A DNA stretch of 23,782 nt from a virus. Each line of letters begins with the position of its first letter. Positions within the stretch are counted from its first letter, which is position 1. The position numbers and the translations under genes were made by a program. The notes under the pieces were generated by a model that was given only the letters and a program-made list of their open reading frames with translations, made no database searches and was not told where the DNA came from. Shown here one piece after another: positions 1 through 5,355 of the stretch. The DNA lies in the IMG/VR virus record IMGVR_UViG_3300048592_001387, positions 1 to 23,782 of that record; one strand, 5' to 3'.

Positions 1-444
1 ATGATTAAAAGATACAACGAAGAATACTTTTTAACAGAAATAAAAAACAAATTCGATTTTCTTTTCAATGACTATAATTTCAATATAGTCAGCTCTGAGA
101 TGCTAAATTATAATGGGTATCAGCTCGTAATTCGTTCGAATGATTTATTTATTGAATTTTATTTTGATAGAAATAAAGTTTGGATAGTTGAAATTAGCAA
201 AAATCACAATGTAAAAGATGCCTTTTCAATTGGAACAATAAAGCAATGGTTCGATGGAACTGAAAACGATTACGAACTTTTTAGTTTAGATGAAAGCAGT
301 CTTTTTCTTAAAAACAATTTAGATACTATTTTGGATTTATTTGGTTCATCTAAATATTCAGAAACAATTAGGTCTTTAACAGAATTGAGTGATAAATTAG
401 TCAACAAAAGATTTCCGGGTGTCAATTATAAATCTAATTATTAA
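1..444 (+). CDS. Hypothetical protein, possibly 5'-truncated by the window edge
   Basis: An open frame of 147 residues begins with ATG at the first base of the window, so neither the ribosome binding site nor a possible upstream extension can be seen. The product is acidic, rich in Asn, Phe and Tyr, soluble-looking and without a signal peptide or membrane segment. I do not recognise a family. The alternating beta-like strands around residues 40-66 followed by helical stretches would fit a small immunity- or adaptor-type fold, but that is only an impression. It converges with the secreted protein gene on the other strand, leaving 95 bp between the two stop codons, so it is probably a separate unit from the head-gene cluster. 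Confidence 0.6.
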   Translation: MIKRYNEEYFLTEIKNKFDFLFNDYNFNIVSSEMLNYNGYQLVIRSNDLFIEFYFDRNKVWIVEISKNHNVKDAFSIGTIKQWFDGTENDYELFSLDESSLFLKNNLDTILDLFGSSKYSETIRSLTELSDKLVNKRFPGVNYKSNY

Positions 445-539
445 CAGTATCTATCATTTTAGTATAACCTCTTTAATAAGTAGAAAGTCAAGAGGATATA
501 AAAATAGTGTTCAATCCATTTTATGGATATGTTAGAATA

Positions 540-1877
540 CTAAGGTAAAGCGATTAGATAAGGATATCCACCATGCTTAGTTGAATCGATTGCCCAGGTG
601 TTTGTGAAATCCCAGCCAATAAAAGTGTTGATGTCTTTTAGCTGTGATGATGTTTTTGGGGCGGGGTGTTGTGATGCAATTAATCTTACTGAACCGTAAA
701 CTGTGTTTGGTTCTGCAAAGCTTGTAATATCACAAAAGTTATAAGTGCTATCGATAATTAGAGCAGTATTTAGGGAATTATCTGCCGTGTAAAACCCGCC
801 GCTTTGATTTACACCAAAGCATTGATTGTTAGCTGCATAGTTCTGATGAAATGTATGGATGTTATCTGTGCCTGCGTAACCGAATATGCCACCCCAACCC
901 CAGGGATGATTATAGGGTGCACCACCGTTTCCAAAATCTGCTACGTTAGAATGTGAATAGTTGTACCTGAATGTTGAGCCGGGTGATAAAATAATACCGA
1001 TCAATCCACCACCAATGTTTTTGCGTGTAGTTGTAGTTATACGTGAGTAAAAGTAATTGTACCGCGAACCATTATATTCAAATGGAATTGAGGCTGAACC
1101 ATCGGGAATAATACCTACAATACCGCCAACATAATGGGCTGTAGATGTAGAAAAGTAATGGATAGTATCGTACTCAACTAAGCAATAGCGAATAAAAGAC
1201 TGCTTACCTACAGTAGGTGTTGAATTAACCCTGGCTGTTAAAAGGCCGACATAGGATAAGGAAGGGAATGTGGTTGGGCTATTAGTAAAATATATAGTAG
1301 AGTTTTTAATTGTGATGTTTGAAAATTGAACTTCTGTATTTAAAAAGTATGATGCAAGAATTGAAGCTGAAAAAACCAAGGCACTTGTAGTTGTAATTGA
1401 GGACTTAACGATTTTTATTCCATCTAAAACAATATTCTTTACCCTGAATGAACCAGATGATTTGCCAGCAAATATACCAAGTGTATATGCTGATGTAGAA
1501 CTACTGTAAATACCTGCTGTTTGTTTTATACCGCTTAGAGTGTAGCCTTTGCCATCGAGTGAGAATGTGCCTGAATTATTATCGTTTGGGATAGGTACAA
1601 ATTCCGGAATAGATGAGCAATCAATATCGTTTGCAAGTTCATAGTATTTATTGTTAAGGCCGAGGTATCTTATTGAATCGATGTGTTCTGCTTTGGATAA
1701 TATGTAAGGATCGACTTCGGTACCATTACCAGTAATATGTGAAATCTGATTTTGCTTAATACTAAGCGAATGGCGGGAATTGTTGAATTGTTTAATTGTT
1801 TTGATTGACGGACTGGTTAGCGATTGACTAAAAGTATCCGAAAACAGAATAATAAATATGATTAAGAAATACTTCAT
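540..1877 (-). CDS. Secreted GLUG-like surface/adhesin-type protein
   Basis: The 445-residue product begins with a hydrophobic signal peptide (about residues 1-18, MKYFLIIFIILFSDTFSQS), so it is probably exported. Near residues 50-95 it has the pattern typical of GLUG-type repeat proteins: a GxGTExDPYxLS segment, then YYELANDIDC, then a G-F-LDGKGYTLSGI segment. The middle is Ser/Thr/Gly-rich and beta-helix-like, with repeated GGI/GL-G motifs near 250, 290 and 330. The C terminus (GWDFTNTWAID, then GGYPYLIALP) is the usual end of such modules. The ATG directly abuts the stop of the upstream gene, which implies co-translation with it. It follows phage head genes but lies beyond an intrinsic terminator, so it may be a host-surface cargo (moron) gene or a receptor-binding protein. 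Its role is unproven. Confidence 0.72.
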   Translation of the reverse strand: MKYFLIIFIILFSDTFSQSLTSPSIKTIKQFNNSRHSLSIKQNQISHITGNGTEVDPYILSKAEHIDSIRYLGLNNKYYELANDIDCSSIPEFVPIPNDNNSGTFSLDGKGYTLSGIKQTAGIYSSSTSAYTLGIFAGKSSGSFRVKNIVLDGIKIVKSSITTTSALVFSASILASYFLNTEVQFSNITIKNSTIYFTNSPTTFPSLSYVGLLTARVNSTPTVGKQSFIRYCLVEYDTIHYFSTSTAHYVGGIVGIIPDGSASIPFEYNGSRYNYFYSRITTTTRKNIGGGLIGIILSPGSTFRYNYSHSNVADFGNGGAPYNHPWGWGGIFGYAGTDNIHTFHQNYAANNQCFGVNQSGGFYTADNSLNTALIIDSTYNFCDITSFAEPNTVYGSVRLIASQHPAPKTSSQLKDINTFIGWDFTNTWAIDSTKHGGYPYLIALP

Positions 1878-2258
1878 TTATCTACCTTCTAAAATTATCC
1901 TGATGTTTGCTGTGGATACTGCTTTGAAATAATAATCATCAAATAAAACTGCATCTCTTTGAATTGAAGTGTAGGATTCGTTTGCTTTAAGTCTGAATGT
2001 TTTAACTGCTTCAAAATCTTTTGTTGATGACATATCGATATCTGCATCGGTTGTAATGGTTAATACATACCAGTACTTAAAATAAGTTGATGGCTGGGAT
2101 GTGAATATGTTTTGCAATGAATCCACCGACGTGGTTAGTGCTGTTGAGTTTGCAATTGAATTAGTTGCACCAATAGTTTGGCTGGAGATGCCCTGCGGAA
2201 AAATGAGAAACGAGAGAAGAAAGACGAGAAACGATATTAAAACAATTGTAAATTTCAT
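1878..2258 (-). CDS. Small signal-peptide protein downstream of the capsid operon
   Basis: The product has 126 residues. Residues 1-26 form a strong hydrophobic signal peptide or N-terminal membrane segment (FTIVLISFLVFLLSFLIFP). The rest is Ser/Thr-rich and beta-like, ending in a segment around residues 85-126 (LKANESY, FDDYYFKA, NIRIILEG) that resembles small beta-sandwich structural domains encoded beside phage capsid genes. That resemblance is an impression, not a family match. A TGAGG ribosome binding site precedes the ATG. The stop codon is contiguous with the start of the GLUG-like gene, so the two form one translational pair. An exported domain is unusual immediately after head genes. 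It could be a surface cargo gene or a structural domain that gained a signal peptide. Confidence 0.6.
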   Translation of the reverse strand: MKFTIVLISFLVFLLSFLIFPQGISSQTIGATNSIANSTALTTSVDSLQNIFTSQPSTYFKYWYVLTITTDADIDMSSTKDFEAVKTFRLKANESYTSIQRDAVLFDDYYFKAVSTANIRIILEGR

Positions 2259-2272
2259 TTTATACCTCAGTT

Positions 2273-2298
2273 AAAAAGGGGGGATTGTAATAATCCCC
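2273..2298 (-). terminator. Intrinsic terminator after the capsid gene cluster
   Basis: Read on the minus strand, GGGGATT and AATCCCC (2292-2298 with 2280-2286 in plus coordinates) form a perfect 7-bp stem with a 5-base loop. Two further C residues and a run of five T (plus-strand A at 2273-2277) follow. It sits 8 bp past the stop of the DUF2190-like gene and about 15 bp before the next ATG. It should therefore separate the head operon from the two signal-peptide genes, or reduce read-through into them. I saw no clear TAnnTTTG promoter box in the remaining gap. Confidence 0.7.
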
Positions 2299-2305
2299 TG
2301 AATAA

Positions 2306-2641
2306 TTAAACTAATAAGATGCGGATAAGCTGACCTGCTGCAGAAGCGGTATCCATAGCATAGCCTTCTAATGGACCTGCACTGAATGGAACAGCTACAC
2401 CGTCATCGAATACTTCTATTGCACCGCCAAGAGATATTGCATCGCCAGTTTCTACAATAGCTATACCTTTAGCTGTTACAGGAACGTACTCGTTTTCATT
2501 AGTGGCTGCATTAACTACGCCAAGTGCTTTAGCAGAAGGGGCGGCGTATGCACCTGCGAAACTTACAAAGCGGTTTTTTAGAATCTGAGTTGCTTCAGTG
2601 CATTTGACTGAAGTGATTAAAATAGGTTGCTCGGTTAACAT
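2306..2641 (-). CDS. DUF2190-like phage head decoration protein
   Basis: The 111-residue product matches the look of the DUF2190 family of small phage proteins encoded next to the major capsid gene. It has an N-terminal strand region, KNRFVSFAG, an AKALGVVNA turn, VTAKGIAIVETGDAISLGGAIEVFDDG, and a short C-terminal beta end (GQLIRILLV). Such proteins are thought to decorate or stabilise the capsid shell. Its ATG overlaps the stop of the preceding 63-residue gene by one base (TAATG), indicating translational coupling. It ends the leftward head operon and is followed by an intrinsic terminator. The family call is by pattern from memory, and placement beside the capsid gene supports it. Confidence 0.72.
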   Translation of the reverse strand: MLTEQPILITSVKCTEATQILKNRFVSFAGAYAAPSAKALGVVNAATNENEYVPVTAKGIAIVETGDAISLGGAIEVFDDGVAVPFSAGPLEGYAMDTASAAGQLIRILLV

Positions 2642-2832
2642 TATTTGTTACTCCTTTTTTTAGTTTCAGGTTTAATTACGGGTTCAAGAGATTTTGAACT
2701 ATCTGATTTAATAAGATCAAGAAAATCAGAAATGCTTACAGCTTCTTTATCTTCAAGATCGATTGTACTGCCTTCAGGAAATAATTTGCCTTTGTGCATT
2801 ATGTCTGTGTTTTTGATTATGTATGTTTTCAT
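2641..2832 (-). CDS. Small phage head-cluster protein, unknown function
   Basis: The 63-residue product is made of a short beta-rich N-terminal half (KTYIIKN, IMHKGKLFPEGSTIDLED) followed by a helical segment and a Lys/Ser-rich tail. The 'G..F..G..idL' pattern recurs in tiny proteins encoded between phage capsid and decoration genes, where a role in head completion has been assumed rather than shown. A GAGG ribosome binding site lies just upstream, and the outer edge of a dispersed palindrome overlaps it. The stop codon overlaps the start of the DUF2190-like gene. The complementary strand is also open here (2645-2890), but it has no supporting features and crosses the palindrome, so I treat it as a shadow. 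Confidence 0.62.
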   Translation of the reverse strand: MKTYIIKNTDIMHKGKLFPEGSTIDLEDKEAVSISDFLDLIKSDSSKSLEPVIKPETKKRSNK

Positions 2833-2839
2833 TTATGCC

Positions 2840-2864
2840 TCATACTTCGACAAGCTCAGTATGA
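2840..2864. repeat. Dispersed palindrome between capsid and 63-aa genes
   Basis: TCATACT at 2840-2846 and AGTATGA at 2858-2864 form perfect 7-bp inverted arms around an 11-base centre (TCGACAAGCTC). I remember near-identical 'CTTCGACAAGCTCAGTATGAC' elements as abundant dispersed repeats in many environmental bacterial genomes. It occupies nearly the whole 34-bp gap between the capsid stop and the next start, and its edge contributes to the GAGG ribosome binding site. In the mRNA it would form a hairpin just before that site. Confidence 0.65.
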
Positions 2865-2866
2865 CA

Positions 2867-3790
2867 CTAAGCGTTTGTATCGTTGATTAAATAACCTGCA
2901 TCTGCACCAAGGACTTTAGGAATGAAAATATCTGTGTTACGGATAATTTCTACCTTTCCACCTTCAGTGTATGAATCGACTACAGGATTGTTTTTCTTTC
3001 TGAGCGTATAACCAAATGCAGGTTCGTAATAAGAACGAGGTGCATCAGGATTAGCTTTAGGTACATAGGCTATAACTACGTTATCTGACCATATATCTGT
3101 GAATACGCCTGCATCAGTTGAATAAACAGAATCGCCTATATAGAGTTCATCAAAATCAAGTAAACTCTTTAACAGGGCAGGTGTCATTACTGCTGTTTGA
3201 GTGTATTTAATTCGATCTAAAATAGCAGGATGGTTCTTTAATGCATTATAAGCTGAAGCACCGATAACACAAACATTTGGTCTTTGTGCAATCTTTGCTC
3301 TTACTGCTTCTTTGGCTGTATCGAAAACAGTAAATGGATTTGAAGATGTATTGGTGAACTTATCACCAGCGGCAAGAGTGACTTTATTGCCTACCGGATA
3401 AGTAGCTAGGTTTTGAGCAAGATCGGCTGCGAGCTTTTCCAGGCGAAGTGATATACCATCGGTAACAACATTAGTGGCGTGAAGCCTTAAAGGAAGTATA
3501 TCTTCTTCCTGCTCGCGGTAATCGATTGGATATTCAAGATCGTGCTCTGTAAGAACAAAATCTATTTCACTTCTGTTTTCCGGATTGATACGATTTGATT
3601 TAGCCCTTATTGCTCTTTCTGTATTGTAAATCTTGAAAGCTTCTTTAGTGAACTGCGGTATCTTGCCGCCTTCTTTATTTACAGATACGATAGGGAACAG
3701 GTTTGTTGCAACGTGTGAAGCGTTTTTGAAACCACGTGCAATGTTTGTTAGAACAGGATCTACGACTCTTTTCTTTTGTAATGTACTCAT
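2867..3790 (-). CDS. Phage major capsid protein
   Basis: The 307-residue product has the layout of a major capsid protein used by Mu-like and related head modules. The N-terminal arm (DPVLTNIARGFKNAS, VATNLFPIVSV) is of the kind seen before the HK97-like core. A long helical segment includes LRLEKLAADLAQNL near residues 135-149. A domain with RPNVCVIGASAYNALKNHP (about 169-187) is typical of proteins in which capsid subunits test 'row' positions, and the C terminus reads GYLINDTNA. A strong GGGAG ribosome binding site lies 6 bp before the ATG. It follows the protease/scaffold gene by 48 bp and precedes the small head genes, which is the normal local order. The protein would form the shell. 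The exact capsid family cannot be fixed by eye. Confidence 0.8.
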   Translation of the reverse strand: MSTLQKKRVVDPVLTNIARGFKNASHVATNLFPIVSVNKEGGKIPQFTKEAFKIYNTERAIRAKSNRINPENRSEIDFVLTEHDLEYPIDYREQEEDILPLRLHATNVVTDGISLRLEKLAADLAQNLATYPVGNKVTLAAGDKFTNTSSNPFTVFDTAKEAVRAKIAQRPNVCVIGASAYNALKNHPAILDRIKYTQTAVMTPALLKSLLDFDELYIGDSVYSTDAGVFTDIWSDNVVIAYVPKANPDAPRSYYEPAFGYTLRKKNNPVVDSYTEGGKVEIIRNTDIFIPKVLGADAGYLINDTNA

Positions 3791-3812
3791 TTATAACTCC
3801 CAAGTTATTAAT

Positions 3813-3845
3813 AATGTTTAATGTTCAGTGTTAAATGTTCAATGG
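3813..3845. repeat. (A)ATGTTCAATG tract at the end of the protease gene
   Basis: Degenerate tandem units of the form AATGTTTAATG / AATGTTCAATG fill the gap between the capsid and protease genes. The tract runs into the protease reading frame, where it supplies the last residues (Asn-His) and the TGA stop. Similar tracts occur at 6666-6696, 7887-7909, 8259-8290, 8687-8718 and 19801-19834. Confidence 0.6.
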
Positions 3846-4843
3846 TTAGAAACAGAAAGCTTTTTGACGGCGTTTAAGTAAGTGATATTTTCTTTTTTGG
3901 ATAAAGCAAGTGCTTTACTGTGAAGTGCTTTTGCTTCTGAATCTATTGAATACTCAGAGAACTCATCTGTTAGTTTATCTGATTCAAATTCGGGTTTCTC
4001 TGCAAAGTTTTCATAATAGATTACTTTTGGAAATGAATTGACAAGATCAGTAAGCAGATGATTTAGTTCTTTATTGAATTTATCCTGGCTGAAATCTGCG
4101 CTAAAGTTTTGAGCTTCAGCGAAGTTAGAGACAGCAAGTAATTTATCTTTGATAGCCGGAGTAAGAGAACCCTCCCCCAATTTATTTTCAAGAAGGCTCT
4201 CAAACTCTGACTTGTTTAATTTGGATTTAAGTGAATTGATCTCAGTACTTAGCTGATTGAATTTGACTGTAAGATCGTTGTTCTGTGATTCACTGAAATT
4301 ATTGTTCAATTGTTTAATTGTTTCATTGATTGAATTTAATTGATTTGTGATGTTATCGAGTAATGAAATATCACTGTTCAATTGCCCCGATAGATCGGGG
4401 TCTTCGCTTTGCTTCGATTTCATTGATTGCTCATCGAGTTCAAATTCGATTACTGTTGAAGAAGGCTGAGAGAATTGAATATCTGCCAGACCTTTAACAG
4501 CAGGGGCAGCACCACCGAGAAAACCTACGTGCCTTAGTTTACCATCGGGTGTAAGTGATATACTTCTTTTCTTGTATCTTCCTTCCTGTACTGCATTAAG
4601 GAAATCCGGATGAAGTTTATCATCGGGAGCATCGGCAACAAGCTTGCCATCCTCTGTAACTTCCAGAGAAGAAATCCAGCCGTAAGCAGGTGAATTATCT
4701 AAAGGGTGACCAATTACAATTGGCGCTTCATCTTCTGAGGGGTTATAAGATTGTGCTATAAAGTTGAGATCATCGAGCGAATACTCTTTGGTAAGCCCCT
4801 TATCTGAAGTATGGGTACCAGTTTTGAAAATTTCAAATTTCAT
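3839..4843 (-). CDS. Mu I-like phage protease/scaffold protein
   Basis: The 334-residue product has two parts. Residues 1-125 match the Mu-like prophage I / head maturation protease pattern: an early beta segment, PIVIGHPLDNSPAYGWI (41-57), GKLVAD, then HPDFLNAVQEGRYKKRSISL (78-97), followed by FLGGAAPAVKGL. H46 and S94 are candidate catalytic residues by position. Residues 150-235 are Asn/Leu/Ser-rich and strongly coiled-coil-like, as expected of a scaffold joined to the protease. It would build and then process the prohead. It is the first gene leftward from the divergent promoter, with a GGA-type ribosome binding site before the ATG. Residues 144-153 (KQSEDPDLSG) are encoded by a dispersed palindrome inserted in frame between the two parts. 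The stop lies in a repeat tract. Confidence 0.82.
   Translation of the reverse strand: MKFEIFKTGTHTSDKGLTKEYSLDDLNFIAQSYNPSEDEAPIVIGHPLDNSPAYGWISSLEVTEDGKLVADAPDDKLHPDFLNAVQEGRYKKRSISLTPDGKLRHVGFLGGAAPAVKGLADIQFSQPSSTVIEFELDEQSMKSKQSEDPDLSGQLNSDISLLDNITNQLNSINETIKQLNNNFSESQNNDLTVKFNQLSTEINSLKSKLNKSEFESLLENKLGEGSLTPAIKDKLLAVSNFAEAQNFSADFSQDKFNKELNHLLTDLVNSFPKVIYYENFAEKPEFESDKLTDEFSEYSIDSEAKALHSKALALSKKENITYLNAVKKLSVSNH
4385..4413. repeat. Dispersed palindrome in frame inside the protease/scaffold gene
   Basis: CCCCGAT and ATCGGGG (4385-4400) form a perfect 7-bp palindrome with a 2-base centre, followed by TCTTCGCTTTGCT. A second copy of the whole 29-base unit lies at 18624-18652 in non-coding DNA and matches at 24 of 29 positions. 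Here the unit encodes residues 144-153 of the scaffold linker without breaking the frame. Confidence 0.75.
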
Positions 4844-4871
4844 TGAAAGAATCCTCCAATTATGAGTTAAA

Positions 4872-4886
4872 CCTAATTTATTTAGG
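4872..4886. promoter_or_regulatory. CCTAA-N5-TTAGG palindrome, left operator-like site
   Basis: The site reads CCTAATTTATTTAGG, a perfect 5-bp inverted repeat with a 5-base spacer. It lies between the leftward promoter boxes and the protease start, about 22 bp downstream of the leftward -7 box. A copy with the same architecture lies at 4996-5010 on the other side of the divergent promoters. CCTAA and TTAGG half-sites also occur at 4903-4907 and 4944-4948. Candidate ligands are an element repressor or the small terminase-like HTH protein, in which case the sites could mark packaging initiation. Confidence 0.6.
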
Positions 4887-4907
4887 AAAAATATACATCC
4901 TCCCTAA

Positions 4908-4939
4908 CAAATATACGGAAAAAACTTGAATAATACAAA
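4908..4939 (-). promoter_or_regulatory. Leftward promoter for the capsid operon
   Basis: On the minus strand a TTTG (plus 4936-4939) is followed after 20 bp by TATATTTG (plus 4908-4915), counting from the TTG. This matches the Bacteroidota-type -33 TTTG and -7 TAnnTTTG promoter elements. Transcription would begin close to 4900 and run into the protease gene. The rightward promoter uses the same spacing, and the two overlap face to face. Confidence 0.6.
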
Positions 4940-4956
4940 TAATTTAGGTATATTTG
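4926..4956 (+). promoter_or_regulatory. Rightward promoter for terminase and portal genes
   Basis: TTG at 4926-4928 and TATATTTG at 4949-4956 are separated by 20 bp, as in Bacteroidota-type promoters. The region from 4948 to 4966 is an imperfect inverted copy of 4898-4916, so the two promoters form a near-symmetrical dyad centred near 4932. Initiation would fall near 4963, leaving a leader of about 60 bases that contains the second palindrome before the terminase small-subunit ribosome binding site. Confidence 0.6.
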
Positions 4957-4995
4957 TATAGGAGGGCAATAAAATTTTGTATTTTTATTAAAATG

Positions 4996-5010
4996 CCTAA
5001 TAAATTTAGG
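4996..5010. promoter_or_regulatory. CCTAA-N5-TTAGG palindrome, right operator-like site
   Basis: CCTAATAAATTTAGG is a perfect 5-bp inverted repeat with a 5-base spacer. It lies in the leader of the small terminase gene, 5 bp before its GGAGG ribosome binding site. It is the partner of the site at 4872-4886. A protein bound here could block transcription, and the same DNA may be the packaging recognition site. Confidence 0.6.
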
Positions 5011-5025
5011 TTATTGGAGGAAAAA

Positions 5026-5340
5026 ATGAGGGCTAAGAAAGAAATACCTATCGAAAAGCAGGTTGAAAAACTTGCGTCTTACGGACTAACCAATAAAGAA
5101 ATAGCAGAAGCACTTGGATTTGATGACAGTACCCTGAAAAGGAAATTTGAGAATTTTCTGACAAAAGGGAAGGCTAACCTTAAACAGCGATTAAAGAGAA
5201 AGCAGATTGATGTAGCACTTGGCGGAAATGTGTCTATGCTTATCTGGCTGGGTAAACAGTATTTAGGGCAAGCTGATAAACTGGATGAGAATGGGGAGTA
5301 TGAAATAGTGATCAATCGAAAAGAAGTTAGTGGTAAGTAG
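5026..5340 (+). CDS. Terminase small subunit-like HTH protein
   Basis: I choose the ATG at 5026 (104 residues) because a perfect GGAGG lies 5 bp before it. The frame is open back to 4954, but the upstream codons overlap the promoter and operator palindrome and lack a ribosome binding site. The N-terminal part carries a helix-turn-helix (YGLTNKEIAEALGFDDSTLKRKF, about residues 15-37), followed by a basic helix (KANLKQRLKRKQIDVAL) and GNVSMLIWLGKQYLGQ. This pattern is common in small proteins placed directly before a large terminase gene, where they recognise the packaging site. The large subunit starts 15 bp after its stop. It may also act on the two palindromes beside its own promoter. Confidence 0.75.
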   Translation: MRAKKEIPIEKQVEKLASYGLTNKEIAEALGFDDSTLKRKFENFLTKGKANLKQRLKRKQIDVALGGNVSMLIWLGKQYLGQADKLDENGEYEIVINRKEVSGK

Positions 5341-5355
5341 TGAGTAGTTGGTAGG

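Noticed and set aside
514-528. ATCCAT-TTT-ATGGAT hairpin between the first two genes as a terminator
   Set aside because: The stem is only 6 bp with low GC and has no adjacent T run on either strand.
2645-2890. Plus-strand open frame opposite the 63-residue gene and palindrome
   Set aside because: It is a mirror of the head genes, crosses a dispersed palindrome and has no ribosome binding site. The minus-strand gene is coupled to its neighbours.
4954-5025. Upstream extension of the small terminase frame
   Set aside because: It runs through the promoter and operator palindrome and lacks a ribosome binding site, whereas GGAGG stands 5 bp before the ATG at 5026.
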